From NCBI GenBank assembly GCA_009746045.1, contig RPFO01000436.1, positions 1,637,851 to 1,660,350 on the forward strand: DNA of 22,500 nucleotides, read 5' to 3'. The notes under the pieces were generated by a model. It did not search any database, was not told the origin of the DNA, and was given only the letters and a program-made list of their open reading frames with translations. Below, piece by piece: positions 1 to 9,275 of the stretch (position 1 is the first letter of the stretch; every line of letters starts with the position of its first letter). Position numbers and translations under genes: made by a program. This DNA is from Mesostigma viride (lineage: Eukaryota > Streptophyta > Mesostigmatophyceae > Mesostigmatales > Mesostigmataceae).

Positions 1-120
1 TGAAGGGTGAAGGGGTGAAGGCGGTGAAGGGTGAAGGGGTGAAGGGGGTGAAGGGGTGAAGGGGAAGGGGTGACGGGGGGTGAAGGGTGAAGGGGTGAAG
101 GGGTGAAGCGGTTGAAAGAG
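1..120. repeat. GGGGTGAAG-type minisatellite
   Basis: The window opens inside a degenerate array of roughly 9-bp units of the form GGGGTGAAG, with occasional shortened or substituted units. It passes without a gap into the following GGGGAGGAG array and may be its diverged edge. No coding content is credible here; the low-complexity frames are a by-product of the repeat. Confidence 0.9.
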
Positions 121-1257
121 GTGATGAGGGGAGGAGGTGATGAGGGGAGGAGGGGAGGAGGTATGAGGGGAGGAGGGGAGGAGGTGATAGGTGATGAGGG
201 GAGGAGGGGAGGAGGGGAGGAGGGGAGGAGGGGAGGAGGGGAGGAGGGGAGGAGGGGAGGAGGGGAGGAGGGGAGGAGGGGAGGAGGGGAGGAGGGGAGG
301 GCAGGAGGGGAGGAGGGGAGGGCGGCAGGAGGGCGGGAGGAGGGCCGGGAGGAGGGCCGGGAGGAGGGGCTGCGAGGAGGGCCGGTAGGAGGGCCGGGAG
401 ACTTGGGCCGGGAGGAGGGCCACGATGAGGGCCGGGAGGGGGAGGGGAGTAGGGGAGGAGGGGGAGGGGAGTAGGGGAGTAGGGAGAGGGGGAGGGGAGG
501 AGGGGAGGAGGGGAGAAGGGGAGGAGGAAGAAGGGGAGGAGGGGAGGAGGGGAGGAGGGGAGGAGGAGGAGGGGAGGAGGGGAGGGGAGGAGGGGAGGAG
601 GGAGGAGGGGAGGAGGGGAGGAGGGGAGGAGGGAGGAGGGGAGGAGGGGAGGAGGGGAGGAGGGAGGAGGGGAGGAGGGAGGAGGGGAGGAGGGGAGAGG
701 GGAGGAGGGGAGGAGGGGAGGAGGGGAGGGGAGAGGGGAGGAGGGGAGGAGGGGAGGAGGGGAGGAGGGGAGGAGGGAGGAGGGGAGGAGGGGAGGAGGG
801 AGGAGGAGGAGGAGGGGAGGAGGGAGGAGGGGAGGAGGGGAGGAGGGAGGAGGGGAGGAGGGGAGGAGGGGAGGAGGGAGGAGGGGAGGAGGGGAGGAGG
901 GGAGGAGGGGAGGAGGGAGGAGGGGAGGAGGGGAGGAGGAGGAGGGAGGAGGGGAGGAGGGGAGGAGGGAGAGGAGGAGGGGAGAGGGGAGGAGGGGAGG
1001 AGGGGAGGGGAGGGAGGAGGAGGGGAGAGGGAGGAGGGGAGGAGGGGAGGGGAGGAGGGGAGGAGGGAGGAGGGGAGAGGGAGGAGGGGAGGAGGGAGGA
1101 GGGGAGGAGGGGAGGAGGGGAGGAGGGGGAGGAGGAGGAGGAGGGAGGAGGGGAGGAGGGGAGGAGGGGAGGAGGGAGGAGGGGAGGAGGGGAGGAGGGG
1201 AGAAGGGGAGAAGGGGAGAAGGGGAGAAGGGGAGAAGGGGGGGGGGGGGGGGGGGAA
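121..1257. repeat. G-rich GGGGAGGAG minisatellite, with a long pure-purine tract
   Basis: This is a tandem array of 8-9-bp units (GGGGAGGAG and length variants). From 481 to 1257 I saw no C or T, so about 777 nt are purine only. The last part changes to GGGGAGAA units and ends in a run of about 19 G. Gly/Glu/Arg-rich open frames run through it only because the repeat lacks stop codons. Such polypurine, G-run-dense DNA can form triplexes and G-quadruplexes and is prone to length change; array length in an assembly is unreliable. Confidence 0.95.
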
Positions 1258-1820
1258 TGAGTTTAAAACAAAAACAGTAGTATATAGAAAGACAGCTCTT
1301 AGCGCACTTTGATATGAATAACGTCGCAACCACTCCCCCTGACCCGCCAATTTCCATTCCTTGCAGGGCTCCTGGCCAGCCCTGTTACTTCCCCTTCTCT
1401 TGCAACTAATGCGCTTGTAAGTGCATGCACCATAAATTGCAATGCGGGGCAGCTTGCATCCTAACACTATTGTGAGTGAAGGAAAAATCATGAAAGAAGA
1501 CGGACTAGAAGCCACATGTTGTTGTATGGTGAGTGACACACATGCATGTCTGACATGTTGATACCAAGGCAGGTTTTGATAATACACTAGTATAAAGGAA
1601 AGTAGTGCATGCTCCATATTAAGGAAGGAGACAATGATTTGGCGAGGGGGGGGGGGGGGGGCAACAGAATTGATTGAAAGGAAAGAGCATGAAGGAGATT
1701 CCTTAATCCTTACCCTATTTCTCGGCCCAAATGCCTCAGTATATACCAAGTTGACGTGGGCAAGTGTAAGTTATAACTCCCAAATCCCGGCCCTCATTAT
1801 TCCAAGGTTTTGGCCCCACA

Positions 1821-1822
<2 letters not shown>

Positions 1823-1851
<29 letters not shown>
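1823..1851. repeat. (ACAT)n microsatellite
   Basis: About seven perfect ACAT tetranucleotides in a row. Confidence 0.9.
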
Positions 1852-2112
1852 CCACTTTTACATTATGAGAGTCAATACTTAGATGTTCACTACTAGAGGT
1901 CATTAAAGCCACTTACTGCCTGCAGCTGGCGCGTAGGCGATCCCAAAGCAAAGTATCACCACGCAACCAACCAATAGGGCAGCCGGTTGCCGAAGTTCCA
2001 TCCCTTAGCAGTTAACTTCCTGCACCCATCGGCCAGAAAACAGATATGATATACACATCATTCATAGCAACAAGTAGCTAATGCTAAATTTGCAAGCACA
2101 TATCTTGCGCAA

Positions 2113-2221
2113 AGATTAAACCGCGAATGATGTCTGATTGATCACAAGTATATATACATTTTCATGGAGATTAAACCGCGAATGATGTCTGATTGATCAC
2201 AAGTATACATACATTTTCATG
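2113..2221. repeat. 55-bp tandem duplication
   Basis: Two adjacent copies beginning AGATTAAACCGCGAATGATG at 2113 and 2168 differ at only a few positions in the TATATACA/TATACATA part. A recent local duplication is the simplest reading. No function is visible. Confidence 0.9.
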
Positions 2222-2586
2222 GGAATGAAGAGTTCCGCCGGGAACCAGAAAGACAACGTCGTCACAATATAAGAAACGCAAAATAGGAACGAGCTGTGGA
2301 TGCATATGACAAATATGTCTGATCTCATTAATCGATAGCTACATGCCAAGCACTAGTGTGCAACAATCGCAACCCGCGGTGATCATGATCAGAAAAGCAC
2401 ACAGTACGTACGTACTTTCCAGGCTACAGCACGACGTATATGCGGAATGCATGCGCAAACGACCAATTGCAACTACTGGCGGCAGTTTGCACACAGCCGG
2501 GAATTTGCCGCAACATGCATATTGAGTGCACTCGCACTCAGCAGAATACTGTATGCAGGGCCGGCCAAATGTTATATATATTAACC

Positions 2587-2625
2587 AATGGTGTCCAAAA
2601 ACCAAATGTCCTCATTTGAGGACAT
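2587..2625. repeat. Palindrome-centred repeat, left copy
   Basis: The segment begins AATGGTGTCC and ends in ATGTCCTCATTTGAGGACAT, a 20-bp palindrome with one mismatch. A near-identical segment in the same orientation lies at 4304-4343. A further half-site, GTCCTCGTTTGAG, follows at about 2627. The pair could mark the ends of a 1.75-kb mobile element, or be two copies of a dispersed short repeat. Confidence 0.6.
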
Positions 2626-2948
2626 AGTCCTCGTTTGAGACGGGGGGGGTCAGGGGGGCGGTTTTGGCGCCAAAGTTGGTCCTGAGGATCCCTGGTGGGT
2701 TTTGGCGCGAAACTGGGATAGGTACTGAGCGCGCCAAGCCCCCGGGGTCGACAGGGGCCGACCGTACCTGGAAAATATGAGGCGAGGAAAAGTACCTACT
2801 ACAGCAAGAACGTTGCAATGTAATCGAGCATTTTGTCGAGTGACGGCTATGGGGTCGTTCCAGTTCTGAGGCTTGCCTGAACGTTATAGGCCATTATTTT
2901 GCCCCGAATGAAGACAGAACTTTAGATCATCATCTAGTCATTTCGAAG

Positions 2949-3488
2949 ATGCTGCTTTTGACGTGCAGGTGCTTTGTATATGTCGAAAATATTGTTCATG
3001 AACGGATTTTGGCATCGTTGAAGAAAATCTGGAAGCTACGTAGATGGCATGATAGGTCAGTATGCAGTTCGGTTTTACAATTTCTTTTTCCGCCCAGTAG
3101 CTGCGGATATCGCGAGTATGGGTTATGGTACGCTTCTGGGTTAATGGGCGACCCGGGCAACAGAGGGACCTGGGCAGTTAGATGGGTCAAAGAGTCTCCA
3201 TTTTTTCGTCGTGATATCGCAGTCACGCCTGGCGAAAACCACGGCGAGCGCGAGCCATATTTTACTTTTGCCGCAAGGCTGGGTGCTTCCCGGGCGTCAC
3301 CGTCCTTTAATATATATTTCTTGAGCTGTCCCGCGCAGCTGGCGGCCTGGGCGCACGTCAAGAACAAGGTTCCGGATGTCATCCGCAACCGCATCGTTCT
3401 AAATAAGCGTGTCAAGAGTATCGTAGCTTATAACCCCCGCAGACTTAATGATTCCGGTTCTTTTCAATGCCCAACGTCGTGGTTGTGA
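2949..3488 (+). CDS. Unrecognised 179-codon ORF
   Basis: I do not recognise this product. The frame opens at an ATG at 2949 and runs 179 codons to TGA. The middle is enriched in Gly, Arg and Trp, and the C-terminal third is basic with several Val/Lys/Arg clusters. No signal peptide, clear membrane span or metal-binding motif stands out. It is longer than expected by chance in DNA of this composition, but a 139-codon frame is open on the opposite strand at 2996-3415, which weakens the case. It lies between the two palindrome-centred repeats at 2587 and 4304 and so could belong to a mobile element bounded by them. It could equally be a single exon or a chance frame. Confidence 0.2.
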   Translation: MLLLTCRCFVYVENIVHERILASLKKIWKLRRWHDRSVCSSVLQFLFPPSSCGYREYGLWYASGLMGDPGNRGTWAVRWVKESPFFRRDIAVTPGENHGEREPYFTFAARLGASRASPSFNIYFLSCPAQLAAWAHVKNKVPDVIRNRIVLNKRVKSIVAYNPRRLNDSGSFQCPTSWL

Positions 3489-4303
3489 TTACGCCTATGT
3501 CCGGGGAACTTAAAGGAAGTTTGCTGGGTAATGCTTTCTTTTCCCGTGGTGTCACTGAAAAGGTAAACGGCCTTGCGTCGTCAAAACAGCAGCAAGTAGA
3601 AGTCACTGTGCTTAGTTGCAATGTGGTAGTTTGATTTAACACATATACTGCCTTGTTGCTGAAAACTTTTTCAAGGCTTGCTGGGATGTTGCCCATATGT
3701 TTCTAACGCTTAACCTCATGTCCAAGTGAGCTAGACTGGCTTGGAAACTTGAGCTTTTCATGCTTACATTGTGCTTGTATTGCTATTTGTGCCTCTTTGC
3801 AGTATCTGCTTCATATATGATTGAAGGCCTCAGCATCATTGTCGAGCACCGTGGTGGCAGCCAAGCCTCCAATAACGATCACCGACCTAACCTTGGCAAG
3901 TATTTGCTTCTTATTTCATTCTTTGGACTGAGCTAGCTTTGAGCTAGCTTTACACCTGCTATTTGGCCTGCACCATGGTCCCTGGCTGCCAGTTACATTT
4001 TGTGCCCCCCCCGGCAGGCTGCAGGGTCTAGGATAGCGAGGGTGTAATGTAGACATGTTGTGGGCACCTTGGGTGCATTTTCAGGACCAGCCATGACCTG
4101 GCCCTGCCTTCTTTCTGGGCATATTGTTGACTTGAGTGCTTGTTGGTCACTCGCGTAGCGACCCCCCTGCATTCATAAATCGTAAACAATTATACAATGA
4201 GCATATTTCATGGATGTTAAGCATTGCTACTCTTGAACATATCATAAATGAACATGGTTCCATGCCGTACCCATGGATATGTTGAAATGTGTGAGTTATT
4301 ACA
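3489..4303. other. Intergenic stretch without recognisable gene
   Basis: No supported gene. A short direct duplication of GAGCTAGCTTT occurs around 3930-3950 and a C-rich run near 4004. The minus-strand frame at 3445-3696 has no recognisable features. Confidence 0.5.
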
Positions 4304-4343
4304 AATGGTATCCATGCTTAAAAATGTCCTCATATGAGGACAT
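4304..4343. repeat. Palindrome-centred repeat, right copy, with a perfect 26-bp palindrome
   Basis: It matches 2587-2625 in the same orientation, starting AATGGTATCC. Its core lies in a perfect 26-bp palindrome at 4321-4346 centred on TCCTCATATGAGGA. The left copy is imperfect at the centre (ATTTGA instead of ATATGA). Confidence 0.65.
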
Positions 4344-5144
4344 TTTCTTGGTGATTAGACAATGGTTTACATAAAATTCATGACAATTAATAATTGCTGG
4401 GATCGCCCATATTAAGTAGACTTTACCTAGCACGTACAGACGGCGACACGGCGGAAAAGCTTGTCCAAGGCTTGTCAGCCTCTTCGGAGTACTACGTACG
4501 TACCGTACGTAGTTTTGTTGCAAGCAAGTTTAGGTGCGAACTGCGAAGGCACGGAGAGCAACCCGCAAACTCGCGGGGGGTTCACTAATTGATGCGTTTG
4601 TTGTTGAATCCAAGCCGGATATGGACCTTACACAGAGATGTTAGTGGAGAGCTAGCACCTGGCTAGTATGTCAACTGAGCCTTGTCTATGTAAATATCTA
4701 CTCAACTAGTCTTAGCTGCCATGACTGCCCAGGTCTTCAACGCCATTGCAAGCCATCGCCATGCATGCTATATTTTAACTGCAAAGGCCAGGACACTGAA
4801 CAGCATGCCATCACAAGTTCACAACTGCGCTGCAACGCACCATGCATGGTTGTCCGCTGGGAAGAAGCGTCTTGCGTCACTAGAGGTTGAGGGGTGACAT
4901 CCAGGCGAGTTGGTCGTACGGTAATGTCATCCTGAAAATCAGTTTCTTCCGACATGGATAGGAAAAATCGGTGATGATTGGTCGCACCGTGCCCTTCGGC
5001 GCGGCGTCGGCCAAAGATTGGTGACAATTGGCCAGAGTGTCTGCCGCGGGCCGGAGCAGATGGTGCGGGTTGCGCGATATGCCGATATCAGATCTTGCCT
5101 GGACGGCTGGACCAAGGGGGGTACTCAATACATAAATACAGTCA
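4344..5144. other. Intergenic stretch without recognisable gene
   Basis: No supported gene. Overlapping minus-strand frames at 4737-5128 and a short plus-strand frame at 4978-5166 give unrecognisable translations and are most likely chance. The stretch includes the GTAC-rich hairpin at 4491-4513. Confidence 0.5.
4491..4513. repeat. GTAC-rich hairpin
   Basis: Arms ACTACGTAC and GTACGTAGT are perfectly complementary around a 5-nt loop. GTAC-rich palindromic words recur in this window, for example near 2407. Confidence 0.7.
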
Positions 5145-5202
5145 TTCCCGCGTTAAGTTGCGATAGCCCCCTAAAACTTGGCGCCGCAACTTGACGCGGG
5201 AA
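5145..5202. repeat. 18-bp inverted repeat (hairpin)
   Basis: Arms at 5145-5162 and 5185-5202 are complementary over 18 bp with one mismatch (TTCCCGCGTTAAGTTGCG type), around a 22-nt spacer. A third partial copy, CGCAACTTAACGG, follows directly. It may be the end of a mobile element or a cruciform-forming site. No element body could be tied to it. Confidence 0.65.
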
Positions 5203-5334
5203 CGCAACTTAACGGTAGAATTAGGCTAGCAGCCCACCACCTCCGTCCTCCTCTGACGGACTTCTATACGGCATTCGACAGCTCTCGTCAAGCCCGATCC
5301 AGCTGCAGCGTCAAAGCCGGCCAAAGTCCCACAG

Positions 5335-5638
5335 GTCGGACAAATATAAATAAAATATGATTTAAATACTTTTGGCTGCTTACCGGTCGCCGTTGGATTA
5401 ATTTAGATATTTTGGTCAAAGCCGGTTTCACCGTTGGATTAATTTAAATATTTTGGTCAAAGCCGGTTTCGCCGTTGGATTAATCTAAATATTTTGGTCA
5501 AAGCCGGTTTCGCCGTTGGATTAATCTAAATATTTTGGTCAAAGCCGGTTTCGCCGTTGGATTAATCTAAATATTTTTTGCCGAAATTTATAAATCAAAT
5601 GTGCAAATACGGCCAAATATCATTTATATTTGTCCGAC
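5335..5638. mobile_element. Possible short element bounded by a 17-bp inverted repeat
   Basis: GTCGGACAAATATAAAT at 5335-5351 is exactly complementary to 5622-5638, giving a 304-bp segment with perfect 17-bp terminal inverted repeats. The first 41-bp repeat array lies inside it. No target-site duplication is clear and nothing is encoded, so a small non-autonomous element is only an inference. Confidence 0.35.
5389..5580. repeat. 41-bp satellite array, first block
   Basis: Five units start near 5389, 5430, 5471, 5512 and 5553. Each carries GCCGTTGGATTAAT, then an AT-rich core, then GGTCAAAGCCGGTTTC. Variants differ mainly at A/G before CCGTTGG and at TTTAGAT/CTAAAT. The last unit is interrupted by TTTTTGCCG. 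Confidence 0.9.
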
Positions 5639-5726
5639 ATGTTCAACTTCAGAAGTTAAAGTTAAAACAACTTTAACATCTGGCGGCACGAGTATTTAAA
5701 TATTCATTTAGATTAATTTAAATATT

Positions 5727-5910
5727 CAAAGCCGGTTTCACCGTTGGATTAATTTAGATATTTTGGTCAAAGCCGGTTTCGCCGTTGGATTAATCTAAAT
5801 ATTTTGGTCAAAGCCGGTTTCGCCGTTGGATTAATCTAAATATTTTGGTCAAAGCCGGTTTCGCCGTTGGATTAATCTAAATATTTTGGTCAAAGCCGGT
5901 TTCACCGTTA
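5727..5910. repeat. 41-bp satellite array, second block
   Basis: The same unit resumes after about 146 bp of AT-rich DNA, with starts near 5740, 5781, 5822, 5863 and a truncated start at 5904. Both blocks are in the same orientation. Confidence 0.9.
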
Positions 5911-6044
5911 AAAAAATTAAATTAAATTATAACATGCCTCCGTGGGGAGGTCATGTACTGCACATATTCCATGATGGATGGGGTGGAGGAAGCCGCGTGA
6001 TCGAACTATACTAACTCTAAGCTATCTAGAAAATCCTAACTACA

Positions 6045-6119
6045 CTACTCATCAAAACGCCTCCTCCGCTTGGGGGGAGGTGGCTTGCCCACAGGGTCGG
6101 GCGTGTGCGCCTTGACAAT
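6045..6119 (-). other. Possible terminal exon remnant with a Pro/Arg-rich tail
   Basis: On the minus strand, 24 codons preceded by a possible splice acceptor (TAACTGAAG) end in KPPPPKRRRRFDE and a stop, resembling a nuclear-localisation-type C-terminus. The upstream frame has a stop just before the acceptor, so it must be spliced or is meaningless. No partner exon was found. It abuts the 3' flank of the minus-strand retroelement. This is weakly supported. Confidence 0.15.
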
Positions 6120-6120
6120 C

Positions 6121-6654
6121 TTCAGTTAGAATACGAATGACCGACTTGGTACAATGCTTGAGAACACAGAGTGCTGAGAGCAATGAATTGCTTGGTTCAT
6201 TAGAAAATAGGTTTACCCTTTATCAACGTTCCTCTCACTGGCTGCGCCGCCAGTGACCGTTGGGTGCAGACCGTTGGCCCGAGGCCGCACGATGACAGGT
6301 CGCAGTCTAGTCACTGCATCGTGTGATCACAGATCAATGCACGCTGCAGTACGGTCCCTATCTAGGATACTCTAGTACCGTCCAATGACAGGACACTACG
6401 TATACTGGGTACTAACATCTGTCACGTACCTCAGTACCCAAAGTACCTATCTAGGGAAACGTATGCGACTCGACTAGCATTCCTATCTGCATAGCCCACG
6501 TGGTATTTATATTCACATACCAACGTAGGTTTACAAGGCTTATTCATACGTTGTATTCACAATGCCTTTGAGACTTAGTCTACAGCAAAGCATGGAGACT
6601 AACTCCAGTATTGTTTTATTATTTATTTCTTAATGCAGGTCTGCACCCCCAACA
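6121..6654 (-). promoter_or_regulatory. Possible LTR-like 3' flank of the minus-strand retroelement
   Basis: Downstream of the minus-strand RNase H, the minus strand has TGTTGGGGGTGCAG starting at 6654, a plausible LTR-type TG start. It is followed by AT-rich DNA, a hairpin (6235-6256) and, further on, GCTCTCAGC. The spacer upstream of the plus-strand element also shows a hairpin followed by GCTCTCAGC. No second copy of this segment exists beyond the gag start at 12958, so LTR status is unproven. Confidence 0.25.
6235..6256. repeat. 8-bp-arm hairpin
   Basis: TCACTGGC and GCCAGTGA are perfect complements around TGCGCC. It lies in the presumed 3' non-coding flank of the minus-strand element. 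Confidence 0.6.
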
Positions 6655-6721
6655 TTATTGTTATTGTTTTTAAGTTGATTAGGGGTACAAAAGAGACATG
6701 GCTGGTTGAGCCAGGTTGGTT

Positions 6722-6822
6722 ACAGCTGGCTGTTCTGGCCAGGTGTTATATTGCACATTAAATAAGGTGTACACAGCTGGCTGGTTTGGCCAGTTACTGA
6801 AGCACACATTAAGTAAATGGAT
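6722..6822. repeat. 51-bp imperfect tandem duplication
   Basis: ACAGCTGGCTG units start at 6722 and 6773, each followed by a TGGCCAG and a CACATTAA(A/G)TAA block. It lies in the 3' non-coding flank of the minus-strand element. Confidence 0.7.
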
Positions 6823-6978
6823 ACAAAGCTTGTGTCCTCAAGCTGCAAATGGATACAAATCTGACCTAGCCAGCACTCACACCCCACAACGAATGTGTTG
6901 AATTTTATGGCGCCCAGCAGCTATCGCTGTGGTAAGGGGGTGTGGTGGTTGTGTACTGTGCTATGGCCAGTCATTTAT

Positions 6979-7855
6979 TCAAACACTGACTCTGATATCA
7001 TAGGGGTTCATGTTCTGAAAGAGGAGCTGGTACTGTTGGCCAGCAGCATCCCGCAGCTTCGTTAGAGCGTCTGCTGGGTTGTCCTCATCATCCACATGAG
7101 TCCAGCTGGAAAATAGTGGCCTCCTGTTTGAGGATCACCCAATCCAAGTCAGTGTGGACAGCAGCAGAAACAGATTTCTTGGTTAGAAAACTGATCACAG
7201 AGAAGCTGTCAGTATAGAGATGTGAGATGACATTGCATGTGCTGCCTGCCTGGGTTTGTAGCCAGGTGAGCATGTGCTGCAGGGAACGAGCATGCAATGC
7301 AGCAGACACCACAGCACGACATTCAGCTGAGTTGCTGCTGCCAGGTTTTCTGCGGTGTAGCCTGCTGTACCAGGAAGTGAGGGACATGTAATCTGACCTG
7401 TTGGTGAGAAAAAACAGCCCTGATTCCCGTGCCCCCATCTGATTGATTGTTCTGCTCTCCATGGAGCTGTCCATGACACTGTGGATGTGGATGTCTTCCA
7501 TCAGATTCAGGCCATGGAGGATGAGGGGGGGCAGTCATGGATCAACTTCCTGATGTGACTGCATTTTATTTTGACTAGAACATCATGGGTGACCCTGCTG
7601 ATGACAGCTAAGGGAGCCCCACAGATGGCTGACCACCACCCCAGTTTGCCCTGAACAGTGGCACACATGTGTAAGGGGAGGCAGGTGTGATGCAGCAGAT
7701 CTAGACAATCTTGAATATATTCTGCAGGAGGAGAGAGAGAGCAGACCCATTGATCTGGCTGCCTGTGCAGCTGCAACATGATGCCACAGAACTGGATGGG
7801 GGTTGTGCTCAATTCCACCTGTTTGCCAATCTCATATGATTCCTGGACCTGCTGA
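6979..7855 (-). pseudogene. RNase H domain of copy 1 (frameshifted)
   Basis: This would degrade the RNA strand of the RNA-DNA hybrid during reverse transcription. It is read in three successive frames: 7507-7818, 7088-7501 and a short C-terminal piece ending in TGA at 6979. The four acidic positions of copia-type RNase H are visible as MDSS, AECRAV, TDS and DNPADALTK. The first break coincides with a C7 run near 7529. The second lies just before the DNPADALTK box. It follows the RT in a -1 frame relative to RT (see the heptamer at 7857-7863). The segment between RT and the first RNase H acidic residue matches the plus-strand copy closely (QFCG, SAEYI-like, GKLGW). Order and motifs are certain; activity is unlikely. 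Confidence 0.8.
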
Positions 7856-9188
7856 ATAAATTTTCCACCTCAGCTCTAGGCCCACAAATGAGTTGGTCAT
7901 CTCCATGCCACACAAAGAACAGCAGTCCAGAGGGGGTGGGTACAACAAAAAAGCATGGGTCCAGGTCATCATACGTGGCCTTGAGCTTTTTGAATACTTC
8001 CTCTGCTGAGTCTCTGAAAATTTTTGGGGCACTGACAAGCCCTTCCACCCCAATGTTGATGATAAGGTGGGGCTCATCAATGTAAGGTTTCCACACAGCT
8101 GGGGTGTCTACCACGTACACCTTCCCTTTCCACACAGATTCAGCCTTTTCTGGGTCCCCCCTGAGGAAGGCCCTTTTAATATCAGTGGCTTTGCAGACAT
8201 AGTCTTGGCCTGCATTGAGGTTGTGGAGGAATAGGGAGAGCATGATCCTGAGTGAGGTTTGTTGCAGCCCAGGTGTGTAGGTTTCCCCTTTTGGCAGTGT
8301 GGATGTCCCCTTTAATTCTGTGACACATGGTCTGGCATGGAAGATTGGGGAGCCCACTTTTTGTGGTTTTTGTTTGAGAACAAATTTTAATCTGAGCTTT
8401 TTGGCTCCCTCTGGCACGTCCCATGAAGGGGTGACAGGAGGTTTGTATTGAGGGTTTTTGGGGTTGGGCAGGACCCATTCCTGCCTGGCTTGGTGGACAA
8501 TGGCCATCAGCCACTTGGTAAACCCTTTTTGTGTTTTGCATTCTTGTATGACGTGGGAGATTTGGTGGGGTGAGTGCATGGCTATGTCCCACTTACCCAG
8601 CCCAAAGGCTGAGGGATGGAGGAACTGGCTGTGCACTAACTTGTCCAGATCAGGGATCTCCCCTGGTGCATACTGAGTGTTGACTGCCTTGATGACAGCA
8701 TCCATACCAGGGACAATACTGGAGAGAGGGATTTTAAAGTGGTCCAGAGGAACTGCACCCACCCCTGTGACACTGAGCTCATTAGCTGAGATAAGCACCC
8801 CAGGATAGGATACAAAAGGTTCCCCCAACAAGGTGTTACCAGAGTACCCCTCCACCACCTGGAAGGGTGTCTGAATACCAAGTATAGGGAGCATCACTTG
8901 TCCCACTACATCCAGTGAGCTTTGGCCTGAGAAATCCTGCACCCGTGCCCAAAATGAAGGTGCAATCTCAAGACCAGGGATGGCTTGTGCACTGATCACA
9001 CTGACCTGTGCCTGAGTGTCTATTGCCAGGGTCCAGGGGTCCTGACTAGTGCACACAGCTGAGACTTTTGCCAACCCTGCGGCCACAGCAGCTTGTTGCT
9101 TATGTGACCTGTGTAATGCTTGCAAGGCGACTGCCAATTTGACCTCAGAGCGGGAGGTTGGCAGACAGGTTGGTGCCTTGGGGCTGAG
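7809..9188 (-). pseudogene. Aspartic protease-reverse transcriptase segment of copy 1
   Basis: One open frame of about 440 codons covers protease and then RT. The protease shows AIDTQAQVSVIS and, about 60 residues later, NTLLGEPF, the counterpart of the retropepsin (I/L)LG box. A stretch of about 110 residues follows (VPLDHFKIPLS, HPSAFGLGKWD), conserved in copy 2 but of unknown role. The RT is copia-like: LRLKFVLKQKP then HARPCV, TDIKRAFLRGD (first catalytic Asp), EGLVSAPKIF, DPCFFV and FVWHGDD, where copia has YVDD. The frame leaves the RT at 7857-7863 and ends at a stop shortly after. Upstream, the frame meets a stop near 9189 and is shifted relative to the integrase frame, so the polyprotein is broken there. 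No ATG supports an independent start. Confidence 0.85.
7857..7863 (-). promoter_or_regulatory. Candidate -1 frameshift slippery heptamer at the RT/RNase H junction
   Basis: On the minus strand the RT frame reads GAA AAT TTA, so A AAT TTA lies in the zero frame as X XXY YYZ. This is the heptamer type used by Rous sarcoma virus. A -1 slip here moves ribosomes into the frame that continues to RNase H, with no gap against the plus-strand copy. No strong stem-loop was seen 5-9 nt downstream, and a simple 1-nt deletion would look the same. Confidence 0.3.
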
Positions 9189-9275
9189 CTAATGCTTCCA
9201 ACCCAGCTACCTCGTGCCTGGTTAAGCAATCCCCAGGTTGTGAAGTGGGCCTGGCTTCACTGAGGGTGGAAGGGT

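Larger units (their letters stand above)
1258..2586. other. Intergenic stretch without recognisable gene
   Basis: No convincing coding region was found. It holds a run of about 14 G near 1648-1661, an ACAT microsatellite (1823-1851) and a 55-bp tandem duplication (2113-2221). The short open frames here, including 2339-2605 on the minus strand, have low-complexity or unrecognisable translations and are treated as chance. Confidence 0.6.

Noticed and set aside
103-1312. Long Gly/Glu/Arg-rich open frames
   Set aside because: They are translations of the purine minisatellite, which has almost no stop codons; all plus-strand frames are open in the same way.
4737-5128. Minus-strand frames of 82-96 codons
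   Set aside because: Overlapping, unrecognisable translations of no compositional coherence, with no splice or repeat context to support them.
5389-5910. CRISPR-like regular repeats
   Set aside because: The 41-bp units are directly adjacent with no unique spacers, in a eukaryotic retroelement-rich context; this is a satellite.
6121-6654. A confirmed LTR for copy 1
   Set aside because: A TG-type start and regulatory-looking hairpin exist, but no second copy is present upstream of gag, so it is kept only as a low-confidence flank.
7501-7535. Programmed frameshift at the second break of copy 1 RNase H
   Set aside because: The break lies at a C7 run inside a domain and is not shared with copy 2, so a simple indel is more likely.
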